Positions 11,543 through 22,190 of a DNA stretch of 64,000 nucleotides are shown in pieces. Origin of the DNA: Vespa crabro (taxonomy: Eukaryota > Arthropoda > Insecta > Hymenoptera > Vespidae); the NCBI RefSeq assembly GCF_910589235.1, contig NC_060959.1, forward strand, positions 2,853,376 to 2,917,375, written 5' to 3'. How positions within the stretch are numbered: position 1 is the stretch's first letter; every line of letters begins with the position of its first letter. Below the pieces are notes generated by a model. That model saw nothing but the letters and a program-made list of their open reading frames with translations, did not search any database and was not told the origin of the DNA. Both the position numbers and the translations under genes were made by a program.

Positions 11543-12752
11543 TTAATATATTATTCTTTGTATGTTATTTTTTGTTCAAGAAGGTAATTAACAAGAAAAA
11601 AAACTTAATGTTGGAGAATAAAGTTAATCGAGAATCAATATAGATACGATTACAATTTTTTCTTTTAATACTTTATACATTAATAATAAATTATATCTGT
11701 GTTTATTTTTTAATAAAGAACAAAATTCATGGGTATTTCTTGATTTGTTATTCGGCACTGAAACATATTCGGAGAATGATGTTCGTGATGAGATCAACAC
11801 ATTTGCTCTTGCTGTGAGTAAAATTTATTTTCATAGCAATAACATTTTATTCATTGAATAGAATTGGAAAAATATTTTTACTCCTTTTAAGGCAAGCGAT
11901 ATATCAGCTAGTACGATTAGTTTAGTATTATTAATGATCGCTACATATTCTGAAGTCCAAGTACGTATTTAGTTTATTATTTGCCCTTATTTATATAATG
12001 ATAAATATTTTCATACATCTATCGTATTTCCATATCTTTGATTAAAGAATAAACTTTACAAGGAATTATACCAAATTTATGGTTCGAGCGATCCTCAAGA
12101 AGTTCCAATAATATTTGACGACCTGAGATATATGAAATATTTAGAAAGAGTTATTAAAGAAACATTGTGTCTGTTTCCTGCAGTTTCAGTAATCGGGCGT
12201 AAAGTAATAGAAGATATAGAAGGTATTTTCATATAAAAGAAAATTTTTTTATTTTCATTAGAAACGAAATATTATTTATTTACTATTAATATTTTATTAT
12301 CACTTATTCATGTATTATCAAATATAAAAGAATCGAAAAATATCAAAAGGATGTAGTGTTGCAATATGCTTCTATGTACTTAAGCGTAATGGAAGATATA
12401 GGAATGATCCATTAAATTTTAATCCCAATAGGTTTTTATAGGACAATGGAGACAATTTATATCCTAATCATTTATTCCATTCAGCGATAGATCTAAAAAC
12501 TGCATAAGTAATTACATATTTTTGTAGATTATTGAAATTGCATTCCAAAAAGTTATACGATAAAGTATATTTAAAATTTATTTCACCTTTTTAGGTTATA
12601 AATACGCCACGTTTCAAATGAAAATAATTATTGCTACAATTATAAGAAAATTAATTATTAAAATAGATAAGCCAGTAGCCATTGAAGACATTGACATAAA
12701 ACGAAATTTCATGTTAAAGCCTATAAAACCTATTAAATTAACATTCAACTAA

Positions 12753-14849
12753 GGATATTAATTGAAATTATTATAAACTTTTGGTGAAAAACCAGTGAGG
12801 TATTCTTCTATATACTTTTTTGAAAATAAATAGTTTCTATTATACGATCTAATGCTTTTATTAAGCCATCTGTTAATTTAGTTAATTAATGTAGGATATT
12901 TTTCGAAATTCTACCTAGAAGATACGGACTGACTAACTCGGATTACTTATTCTTAGTTAATATGTACTTTATTAATACAGATATTATAATTAAAGTATTA
13001 CAACTCAAGATACTAAAACTCTTCTCTTTTTTCTTAACGTAATCAAGGCTTTGCTTTACTCTTTGTTGGTTCATTCAGGACTATACACAATACTCTTAAT
13101 TCTGCTCTCTGATTTTTCTTCTCTCCTTGGTCTATTCAAAACTGTCCTTCTGTTGTTCTTTTTCAATCACGTACACTCCATATCCTTTCTTATACCCACT
13201 CATATTCGTACATACGTATTCAATAACTCATTGCTCTTTTGTCCTATTCCTTATTTTGGAAATTCTTGTAATTCTTCAAAATTCAGAAAGTTATAAAATT
13301 TTGGAAATATATTAAGTATATGTACATATGTATTATCTTTTTTTGTACTGTTCAAATTCATTCAGAGGTAATAAAATTGTCCCCTGAAAATTCGTCTCTA
13401 TTTCGATTTTATATTGTAATTAGCAAATGATTACAAATAGAAAGGAAGTTTGTAGACTAAAGTTACTTCTTTTACTTAGGACTATAATTTTGTAAGATAT
13501 TTATCGATTATTTATATAATTAGAAAGAAGTTATAAGAAAAATATGAATAATGTTTTATAAAATTCATTTTTTTCATTCATAAGGAGCAATATTCTTTTG
13601 ACATTTACTATAAAATAGTATAGAATATTAAAGGAAAAAATAAAATAATTTATACAATATGGTACCTCTTTTTATAGTCTACTATAGGTATTTATAATAA
13701 AAATTTATATTACACATTACGTTCATTACGTTGACTCTGTAATGAACGTAACGTGTAATATTAAATATGGCGTTTATAAATCATACAAATATAATTTATT
13801 TACTTATGATGCATTTGAAATTGTGAATAATAATGAGTTTTCTAATAATAGAATAGAAATGGACTTACATAACGTAATAAAAACTATACTTATTAAACCG
13901 TAGGAAGAAATTTTAATTTCTTGGGAACTCATGTGTTAGTTGATTGTTTGGAACTATTTCTCTGAAAGACCACATTCTTTGAAAGTTTCGTATTTACCTA
14001 AATACGAAGAATATTTAAAAGGAAGTATTGTGATTCTAAAATATAAAAATAATCTTGTTGAATTTTGTAAGAGTAGTAAGATGTTTCTATAGTATCTGTC
14101 GAACATAAATTTCTAGAAGTTTCATTTATATAACAATTGTATATGAGATGGGTCGTTAATGGTATAACATTATATTAAGATGATTTCTTTTTTTCCATTG
14201 AAATGGATAAAGGATACTAGTAAGACAAAGCAAATTTTTACAAAATCTGTTTTTTGGAAAATGACAGCTGCCTAAAAATAAAAGTATTATTTTTGATCTA
14301 AATTTTCATCTTCTTTTGTTAATAACGAAAAAGATGTTATTCGATAAAACGCTTCGATAAATATTAGATAATTTTAGAAATTAATTTGTTCAAAATATTA
14401 TTTGAATCAATTCAATATTTCTGAGCGATTTTGAAAACCATGTTTCAAGAAAAACTCATTTAAATTTTTAATTAGCTGTTTCCATTAGAAGTCGATAGGA
14501 AGTCTAAGTTAATCATTTTTATATAAGCGTTAGATAACGTCTGTCTTCATCTGTTGAATACTGAATTTACTTCATTTATTATTATTAATTCGAATGTTTC
14601 ATTTTTCCTTCATTCTTTTCTTGCAATCATTTTTAGATTGCTACTCTCCGGTTACCCTGCCCCTCCAAAATCAGAACACAAAACAAATTCATATTTCAAG
14701 AATAGCTCTCTGGTAGTAATATTCCTTTGTTTCTGTTTAAAATCGCTCTCTGACAATTGAACCATGCTATAAGATAGCGACTTTCAAACATAGAGAATTA
14801 TTATGAAATACTCTCAAAAGTAAATCGCGATGGTTTTAGTCTTAAAACT
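12753..14849. other. AT-rich region with no recognised gene
   Basis: This stretch runs from the P450 stop codon to the right arm. Open frames here are short, hydrophobic and low in complexity, and I do not consider them genes. The only structure noted is the hairpin at 13704-13765. Confidence 0.5.
13704..13765. repeat. Imperfect hairpin, stem about 26 bp
   Basis: The left stem TTACACATTACGTTCATTAC pairs with GTAATGAACGTAACGTGTAA on the right, around a loop of about 9 nt (GTTGACTCT). One mismatch is visible in the central 20 bp. The compact shape would suit a tiny palindromic transposon remnant or a precursor-like RNA hairpin, and nothing decides between them. Confidence 0.75.
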
Positions 14850-15216
14850 GCTCACTACTTTTTATTCAAGGCGTGTGTGACTTCAGCGACATGTATGGAC
14901 AAAATATGAATTAGTAATACAACCCCTGTTCCCACCGTGCGTCTATTGTATCGATGTATAAGCTTTTGATTGAATTAACACATATAAGAATTAGTATATA
15001 AATCTGCGACAAAAAATAAGAATTTGTCGAATATTTTCATAAAAATAATTAATGAATACTTATATATTATTTTAATACGAATTAAATGAGTTCATGTCCA
15101 CACTACCTATAAAGTAGAACTCTCAGCGCTTTTTCTACGTGGTTTCTCCTATAGGACTAGTCTACTCTATACTACTTCGACTGTTACTACACTATTACTA
15201 CTACTACTACTACTAC

Positions 15217-15260
<44 letters not shown>

Positions 15261-16094
15261 TAATATAAAATAATGTAATATAATATAATATAATATAATA
15301 TAATATAATAATAATAATAATAATAAAAATGTATTTAAATATTATTTATATACATCTAGATATTGTTTAATACATTTTATATTATACTAGTAAAAACAAT
15401 TAGCCTCGGCTGATCATGAATAAGAAACAGTGTGGGGACAAATTCATAACGATCATAATAACGGTAATAAGATAAAGAGAAACGATAGGGGACGAAAGCA
15501 AAATAAACATTTCGTACTGTTCCTCATATATCGTTTGTATTAGACGTATCTATCAATGGGCGGTCATGTGTAAAAATTATCAAGGACACAATTTATTATG
15601 AGTTTGCACGTCAAACCAGCACGTAAAATGATACATTTTTTCTTCTTTTGTTATAATAAATTATTATATTATTATAATATGTAATTATTATATTATATTA
15701 GTCTTCATATGTGTCATGATATATATAAGTATATTCTTCTATTTCTTCTTTATTTTTTTATTAATGTTCTTATTTGTATATTATAATATTACGTATTATT
15801 ATTATAGTAATAGTAGTAGTAATTGCAATAATATGAAGTGAATTCCTACAGAGAAAACCATAACAAAATAGGCTGGAAAAATCTCAGTGGATAATATGGA
15901 AACGAATTCGTGTTTTGATCTTTATTAAAAATAATATATAATATATATATTCACTAATTATTAATTTTGAAACAATAATCGATAAATCTATATACTTCAT
16001 ATTGCATTTCTCATTGAACAAAATTATATTGCTGCTGTGTTCTACCTGAGTTTTATCATACGTTGGAAAAGTTGAAATAAAAGAAGAAATTTTT
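14850..16094 (-). repeat. Right arm of the large inverted repeat
   Basis: This is the inverted copy of 6629-8000. It carries the long CTA/ATA tract at 15190-15326 and lacks the roughly 210-bp block present in the left arm. The inner 100 bp (14850-14960) resemble both the inner end of the left arm and a third sequence at 23400-23525, so that end belongs to a dispersed repeat. The outer end stops at GAAGAAATTTTTAC, about 110 bp before a gypsy protease remnant. Confidence 0.92.
15190..15326. repeat. (CTA)n(ATA)n(TAATA)n microsatellite in right arm
   Basis: CTA units pass into ATA units and then TAATA-type units. The tract is more than twice as long as its partner in the left arm. Confidence 0.95.
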
Positions 16095-16199
16095 ACGAAT
16101 TAAAGCGACTGAAAGTAAAGGATGGAGTGGTTGAAAAAAGACGGTATTCTGTGAAAGATAACTCCCCGATTCTAAACCAAAGCACTTCATTCCCATAAA

Positions 16200-16870
16200 G
16201 AAAAAAACAGAATGCGTTTCCTGGTGAACAACGCTGCCGTGTGTCGGCATTACGTTATAACTTCGCTAGATGCTCCAGGACCAAAAACAAGACCTTTTAT
16301 GCAACAAATCAAACTAGGAGACGTACTTGTAGAAAAACCACTTCTAGACCTGAGCTTCAGGTTACCTTTCAAATGGACTTTCCTAATAGCAGATGTCAAC
16401 CAAGTTATCCTGGAAAATGAACTCCTACACAAACACCAATTTTTTCCCTACGGCTCATCAACAACGTAACAAAACTATCTATAAGGAGTCAGATATCGCT
16501 TATTTGACAACCCAACAAGTGATCCGACTTTTATGATGTGCTGAGTCGATACTCGCAGGTCACGACACGTTTGCTGTTAAAAACCATATCACAACATTCG
16601 AAACTATATCATTATGAAAAATCCATCTTGCACAAATAAGACTCGGATAATTTTACCAGAAAAATACAAAAAGGCCAAATGAAAAATTGAAATCTAGATT
16701 GCCATATCATGAATTCTTCAGATAGCCTTTAATCTAGTGCGATTTGGCTGTGAAAGACTTAAGTCTGTAATATCTGCGACGAGTACAGACAGCTCAACGA
16801 GATCATCATATCTGATAAGCATTCAGTATATATAAGACATTACTCACAAACTCCACGGATGTAACTGCCA
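16200..16870 (+). pseudogene. Gypsy-type pol remnant: protease and start of reverse transcriptase
   Basis: The open frame at 16212-16469 matches a retropepsin. FLVNNAAV stands where FLVDTGA is expected, so the catalytic aspartate is replaced. Next comes FRLPFKWTFLIADVNQVIL (family LRRxFxWxFxIADVxxPIxGADFL). Beyond stops, further blocks are KNHITTFET (family HHITTxGPPV), TRKIQKG and ITHKLHGCNCQL (family FTHSLHGCxIFSKLDL), reaching early RT. The proteins would process and copy the element. RT then breaks off; its far end reappears at 19099 beyond an LTR-like repeat and a mariner. The pattern suggests a lineage different from the gypsy copy at 440-5880, though this is tentative. Confidence 0.75.
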
Positions 16871-16952
16871 ATTGGGAAATCCAACAGTTACGTACTTGAG
16901 AAATAAGCTATCCACTCAAGGTACTTATTTATTGTTGTTATTGTATACGAGA

Positions 16953-17765
16953 GCGATTTTAGATGCGCGTCTCGCACCGGACCAGTGATGACAATCGATT
17001 CGACACAGAAGAAATGTCCCCCATCTCGTCCTTATTATCTAAGCTATAGACCCTCTAGTCGCGATGAATAAGGGCTACGGCACTAGGCTAGGATATCGTT
17101 GTAGGCTGTCAGCAAAATACCGCTCACTGTGTTCCCGCAAATTAATTTACGCGCGTTCTTTTAAAACATCCCGTGAGAAATTAAGAAGTAAATGCGCGAT
17201 ATTAAATGATGCGCGCTATATAAATCTCACCGTGTTTTCGATTAAATAAGTTACAATTGTTTGTGTGTTTCGTATATGATGTGAACTTAGTTATACTGGT
17301 TGCTTCTGAAGGAGGCTTGAGAGCTTAGATGTTGTGAGTCTGAAAGATTTAACTTGACTGTCCTTTTGACGTCTTTAGAACTATCCTAGGTAAGTGAAGA
17401 TTGATGATATGACTGAAATGATATTAGGAAAGTGAATAAAAAGGGCGGAGTTGAAATATGGAAAGGGAAAGAATAAATGCCCATAAGTCGAGGATAGTTC
17501 GTTGGAATGTTTAAACATTCCGTGTGTGCCCCTTTTGTTCAGATAGTTTCAGACTCAATTTGAGTTGAGATAACTCTTGGCTTATCGCGCCTAGGCGTCT
17601 ACTTTCGTTATTTATTTATTGGCCGGATTGACATATTATTAAAACCCAGATATTTTACTAAGAATGCCTAGGCCCAGACAAAGGTGCCACATGTTATTAT
17701 CTATGAGTTTTGTTAGTTAATATCCAATAGGTTCCCAAGGGTAAATATTTCCAATGGTGATATAA
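16953..17765 (+). repeat. LTR-like repeat, copy 2
   Basis: The repeat starts near TGTATACGAGAGCG. Similarity to copy 3 runs through GATGAATAAGGGC, the CAGCAAAATACCGCT block, GTCGAGGATAGTTCGTT and GACAAAGGTGCCACATG. The match to copy 1 over the first 300 bp is closer than the match to copy 3. It lies inside the RT part of a gypsy pol remnant and ends next to a mariner. No long coding frame exists. It could be a solo LTR or a terminal piece of an unclassified element. Confidence 0.7.
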
Positions 17766-19060
17766 TGAGTTGTTCGGAAAGTAATTTCGTTTTTTTTTTT
17801 TTTTGTAAAAATGAAAGACAATTTTCGTATAATGAACAAATATTTTATTAAATTATATATTGTTCATTCTGGTCCAATACCTTTTGCCATCTTTCTGGTA
17901 GTAGCATGATTCGACGCTCATAAAATTTTTGGTCTTTGCTGGCAAAAAACTGATCGAGGTGGTTTTTGACTTCCTCATTTGAAGTGAAGGTTTTACTGTC
18001 TAAAAAATTTTGCAGTGACCGGAACAAATAATAATCCGAAGGTGCCAGATCTGGAGAATATGGTGGGTGTGGCATTGTACCTCATTCAAGCTGTAAAAGC
18101 TTTTGGCAAGAGACCAAATTTATATGAGGTCTCGCATTATCTTGGTGGAACACTACATCTTTTCTGTTGATTAATTCTGGCCTTTTCTGTTGAAATGCAT
18201 CATTCAGTTTGTCCAGCTGATGGCAGTAGACTTCCGAATTAATTGTTGTGTTATCCGATAAAATCTCAAAAAAAAACGAATCCTTTAAAATCCCACCAAA
18301 CAGACAGCATCACCTTTTTTTGATGGATATTGGCTTTGGAAATGCTTTGAACCGATCCATTTTTTTTTGCTCCATGATCTCTTGCGTTTGACATTGTTAT
18401 ATACAATCCATTTTTCGTCCCCAGTAATGATGCGCTTCAAAAATGGATCGTTTTCGTGACGTTTGAGAAGCGAATCACAGACGTCAACGCGACGACACAA
18501 ATTTCTCTCAGTGAGAACATGGGGAACCCATATATCGAGCTTCGAGGTTAAACCCAGGCCTTTCAATTGGTCATAAACAGTTGAATTTGATAAATTTAAC
18601 CTCTCACCGATCTCACGGGTGTTGTTATTCGCCGGTTTGCATCAACTAATGCCTTTATCGTGTCTTTATCAGCTTTAACCGGCCTTCCAGAACATGATGC
18701 ATCTTTGACATCAAAATTGCCAGATCGAAATTTTGCAAACCAGTTCTGGCACTGGCGTACTGTCAACACATCTTCTCCATACACATCGGTTAATTTCTTT
18801 CTGGCTTGAACAGCATTTTTACCTTTTCTATAGTAAAAAAGTAAAATATGACGAAAATGCTGCTTATTGCTCTCCATATTTAAAAGGACACCAACCAAAA
18901 ACTACTGCGTAAAATCAATTGGACTTTTTCACACACAAGCCTTGCTATATCAGCTCTCAAAACATATAATGATTATGCAGCTTAAGTGTGAAGTTGGATG
19001 CAAAAAATACAATTAAATCTTCTGTCGGGAAAAAACGAAATTACTTTCCGAACAACCCAA
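17766..19060 (-). mobile_element. Mariner element (about 1.3 kb)
   Basis: The terminal inverted repeats are very alike: GTTGTTCGGAAAGTAATTTC from 17769, and the same 20 bases read inward from 19056. TA dinucleotides lie just outside both ends, as expected for mariner insertion. Total length is the family norm. The transposase fills the inside on the minus strand. The well-preserved ends suggest it is younger than its surroundings, which are gypsy and LTR-like remnants. Confidence 0.95.
17848..18898 (-). pseudogene. Mariner transposase (DD34D type), frameshifted
   Basis: The N-terminal frame (18898-18596) shows the helix-turn-helix region: RHILLFYYRKGKNA, RQCQNWFAKFRSGNF and SGRPVK. After a shift near 18610, the next frame gives VYDQLKGLGL, then ITGDEKWIVYNN with the first catalytic Asp. 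Another shift near 18350 precedes the HQDNARPH block with the second Asp, and an in-frame stop lies near 18090. The final frame (18075-17848) has PPYSPDLAPSDYYLF with the third Asp, then LDQFFASK and a natural end. The family enzyme cuts and pastes the element at TA. All catalytic residues survive, but the reading frame is broken at least twice, so it is recently dead. Confidence 0.93.
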
Positions 19061-19089
19061 TCTAACACTTAAGACAAAGTGCCGCGAAC

Positions 19090-19266
19090 AATGGAGAGAT
19101 GCATGTGTGCGTCAACAGTACTAAACATTTAAGTAAACGGATAGATACTATTCTTGATTTGTCGAAATCCAAAAATATCATTGAAATTCGAAGATTTCTA
19201 GACATGCTGAACTTTTATAGAAAATTCATTAAAGACGTTGCTGTTAGGTCGAAAGAGCGCAACTAC
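19090..19266 (+). pseudogene. Gypsy-type RT C-terminal remnant
   Basis: The frame reads RIDTILDLSKSKNIIEIRRF then LDMLNFYRKFIKDVA, a very clear match to the end of the gypsy RT connection region (family KxxAIxxFPxPxTxxxLRRFLGMLNFYRRFIP). It probably belongs to the same pol gene as 16200-16870; the central RT with its YxDD site is absent. It is cut off at 19267 by the third LTR-like copy. Confidence 0.85.
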
Positions 19267-19267
19267 G

Positions 19268-20110
19268 AAAGCCTTTTCTGATACTCGTCTCGCTTCGGAT
19301 CAGCAATGATAGTTGATTTGCACGAGAGAAAATTCTCCCGTCTCTTCCTAATAGTCAGAGTTATAGATTCACTGGTCACGATGAATGAGGGCAGCAAATA
19401 CCGTAGTAGGTCATCAGCAAAATACCGCTTTCCCACAAATTAATGGGAGAACGTGAATTATTTTGAAGGATCCCGTGGAGCTCCTGAAATAGATGCGAGA
19501 CAGTAGATATAGTGAGAATTGTGGTTATCACAGTATATTTGTCGTAGTATGATACAATTGTTGATGTGTTCTGGTGTAGTGAATTTATTTCTGAGCCAGT
19601 AATATAATAACTCTCGGAAGAGTTAACTCTTTCAGATTCACATCATTCATACTACAATTTAATTTGTGCTGGATACCTCCGTTTCAGGCATAGCCAGTGA
19701 TATTGGTAAGACTCGGTTGTCTTACTGGTGAGTGCGAATGCTTAAATGCTACTGTTTGCAGATTTATTTCGAACTGTCCACGAAAGCATTAATGATTTAG
19801 AAAAGAGAAATGAAAAGCGAGGAATTTAATTAAAAGTATCTAGAACGGGAAAGCAATTTCCCTTATTGGTAATGGGCGTGTCGAGATAGTTCGTTCGTAA
19901 TATTTAACCAATCTCATGCGTGGTCCTTTGTCCTAGAAACGGTGTGGACCCATGAGTATTGCATTGATATTTGAAGGATAGGTATCTGGCTCGATACATT
20001 ATTAAAAACTAAGTATTTTATTAACAATGTCTAAACTCGGACAAAGGTGGCAATGTTTTTTTTTTTATCTATTCGTTTTCTTAGCGATTATTCAAGGAAA
20101 TTCCAGGGAC
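19268..20110 (+). repeat. LTR-like repeat, copy 3
   Basis: This copy begins around GATACTCGTCTCGC and follows copy 2 in order. Shared blocks are GATGAATGAGGGC, CAGCAAAATACCGCT, CAAATTAATGGGAGAACG, GTCGAGATAGTTCGTTCG and CGGACAAAGGTGGCAATG. It is more diverged in the middle. It lies exactly between the RT end and the RNase H of one gypsy pol remnant, so it entered that element as a later insertion. Confidence 0.7.
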
Positions 20111-20279
20111 AGATATATTCAATAGGGATATGTGGCCCTTGGGATAAAGTACTGTAGATACCTGAGTTTGCGCAGGTGTGCAATGTCAACAGTTGCAAAA
20201 TTAAAATTTATTACACAATCTCACAGTGGATGCAAAAAACATGACAGGATACTGATAATCTAAAACGTTGGAACAGACT

Positions 20280-20570
20280 AAGTCTTCGACACAGGCTTTC
20301 AACGTCTGGCACAGGTCATCCTGTTCACATGCTTAAATGAATACTCCAAGCTGATTTTAATTACCAATGTATCGGATGACGCCATTTATGTTGCCCTGGA
20401 ACAACTTGTCGACGGAAAAAGGCAATTATTTGAATTCTTCTCTAAAAAACTGACATTGGTACAGTGACATACGATTGAAAACTTCTGGCGAACTACGCGC
20501 CATCAAGTTTTTTAGGCATATGATCAATGGTAAAGATACAACTGATCAGAGCATGAAAGAAACCGCCAAC
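20280..20570 (+). pseudogene. Gypsy-type RNase H remnant
   Basis: The translation contains LILITNVSDDAIYVALEQ (family LxLxTDASDxAIGAVLxQ, first Asp changed to Asn), then DGKRQLFEFFSKKLT (family WQPLAFFSKKLS). After a stop comes ENFWRTTRHQVF, near the usual REL.AI site. It continues the pol gene seen at 16200 and 19090 after the third LTR-like copy. The changed first Asp and stops show it is inactive. Confidence 0.78.
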
Positions 20571-20689
20571 TTCTTTCTAGATACGCATATCCCAAATGAC
20601 CACGAATTAGAACACAATTAGACACTCACCACAGAATTAGACACTCCGGAGCAATAATATTTAAGAATAGTACCGCGCCCGAATCAAGT

Positions 20690-21010
20690 ACCGCTCCCGA
20701 AACACTGATATGCTCTTACTTTCGCGGAAGAAAAGATGATATATGTCATTAGATCGCTGACAAAGCTCGAGAGTCGGACCTTATGGAAGTGTATATGCTT
20801 AAAAAACCTTTATCATCGGGCACCATAAGAATCCTACTAAAAAGAGAAGACAAAGACATGAACGATCAAAAATTTTATCATTCGATTTGTTTTCTCTCCA
20901 TTATAAAAAAAGTTTTCAAGAGGTTGTTACGAAGTTACGCCTCGCCAATACTTCGCTCGTGCCAAGAACAATTTCGGATAGGCAGTTTGATTTCTTTAGT
21001 CTTCTCTCCA
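20690..21010 (+). pseudogene. R1-type non-LTR reverse transcriptase fragment A
   Basis: TFAEEKMIYVIRSL corresponds to the start of R1-type RT (family PFTxEEVxxxIRSL). It is followed by ILLKREDKDMNDQKFYHSIC and FLSIIKKVFKRLL (family LLKKPGKDPxDPxSYRPICLL), then CQEQFRIGS (family QYGFRxG). R1 elements normally insert in 28S rRNA genes; no rDNA is visible here. One frame change and later stops make it a relic. Confidence 0.75.
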
Positions 21011-21363
21011 TTTGACGGAGAATCCAATCGTAGAGATTTTTCATCGCGTTATTATTTATTATCTCCGGTGCCTTCAACAACAACGGCTCTTAGTTCTTCA
21101 GACTCTTAAGTAAAGAGACTGCCTGTAAGATGTATTTGAAGTAATTAAGAGTAATTTCGAAGATCAGAAAGTTAAGAAGAGGAGAACAGGAAGTTCAGGA
21201 TGAAAAAATATTCTGATTGGACAGAATGTGATTGCATGTGTGGAAATTTTAGGCGTGATTTAGCGAGCAATCTCGGAATGGTTGATGTGATGTGAAGAGA
21301 ATGTATAATGTCTATCTGAATACGAATCATTTCCCTGCTGAATAAAAGATTACGTGTGTAATA

Positions 21364-21555
21364 GTAATCTTGAAATTACCAAAGAAAATGAGAAGTAATC
21401 TAGCGTCGTTTAGGCCAATATGTTTGCTGTCCATATTTAGAAAAGTGCTAAAACGAATGCTAGTGAAGAAACTCAAGAGTAAGATGTATGAAAGGATATA
21501 TGATTCTCAATACAGATTTTGGAGTGTTCTATCGAACTTCCTTAGCAATGAGTGA
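21364..21555 (+). pseudogene. R1-type non-LTR reverse transcriptase fragment B
   Basis: LPKKMRSNLASFRPICLLS then KVLKRMLVKKLKSKM and YDSQYRFWS correspond to the same RT section as fragment A 500 bp upstream, so at least two different copies are present. The frame stops at 21555. Confidence 0.75.
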
Positions 21556-21959
21556 AAGAATTTATGAACGAATCTGTTGAATATATTCTAAGATACGTTT
21601 GATAATTTGTAATGGAATTATATGATCGATAAATTGAATATGAGTAAATAGATATATGAACATATACCTACAGTGATACATATACCTACATATATACGAC
21701 TAATGTGAATAATATCAGTGAGGAGTCATTGTGATCAATCCGATCCTTTAGATGTTCTTCATTTCGTAGCTTAGAATTCCCCACTGTGTTTGTGTAGAAG
21801 TTCAGATCCCCTTTCTAAGTTTCTCTTTCTATGTTGTTTCGCACTATTTTCAATACAGCGACGAGATATACATCTTAAATTGACGCTTCAATCTCTAAGT
21901 CCTAACCCTAGTGCTTCCATTCATCAGCGAATTTATTGACAATTAGAGAGTGAGGACTG

Positions 21960-22190
21960 AATGAACTTCTAGTGATCACAACTCAATCTACATTTTGTTG
22001 CGTGCACCAAAGGCTGAGATGTCGCGAAGAAAGCAAAGAACAAAAGGTTCGACACTAAAAGAGCTAATTGGGGTATGTTTTCGGAAGAAGCACTTGCTCT
22101 GGCCAAATCAACGCTGGAGATGAGGGGCATAAAATCAGCCCAAGAAGTGAAGAATCGGGCTAAAGCACTTACGAACGTTTTCCAAACCAC
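21960..22190 (+). pseudogene. R1-type endonuclease C-terminal fragment (tentative)
   Basis: The plus-strand reading SDHNSIYILLRAPKAE resembles the SDH motif that closes the APE-type endonuclease of R1 elements, followed by a lysine- and arginine-rich stretch common between endonuclease and RT. In an intact element this would lie upstream of RT, but here it lies downstream, so it must be from another copy or a rearranged one. The first half of the domain is missing. Confidence 0.45.

Larger units (their letters stand above)
9664..12752 (+). pseudogene. CYP4-like cytochrome P450 pseudogene
   Basis: Insect CYP4 enzymes oxidise hydrophobic compounds at the endoplasmic reticulum. Remnant exons here are: about 9790-9945 (helix C/D, VFVENSIFLTQIL and DIYHYIILCILD); about 11710-11813 (FLDLLFGTE, DEINTFALA) with donor GTGAGT; 11892-11960 (helix I) with donor GTACGT; 12048-12222 (DLRYMKYLERVIKETLCLF, VIGRKV); about 12360-12506 (NFNPNRFL, stop, then FHSAI); and 12595-12752 (C-terminal exon ending TAA). 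Lesions: the helix I oxygen site AGHDTTA has become ASDISA; the invariant Arg of ExxR is Cys (ETLC); a stop follows RFL; and the heme-binding Cys loop is lost (FHSAIDLKTA). The N-terminal exons are missing. It lies wholly between the inverted arms, and a piggyBac derivative sits in one intron. Confidence 0.85.

Noticed and set aside
12990..13315. Hydrophobic plus-strand frames near 13.1 kb
   Set aside because: Phe/Leu/Ser-rich readings of T-rich DNA with two frames open at once; no start context or homology.
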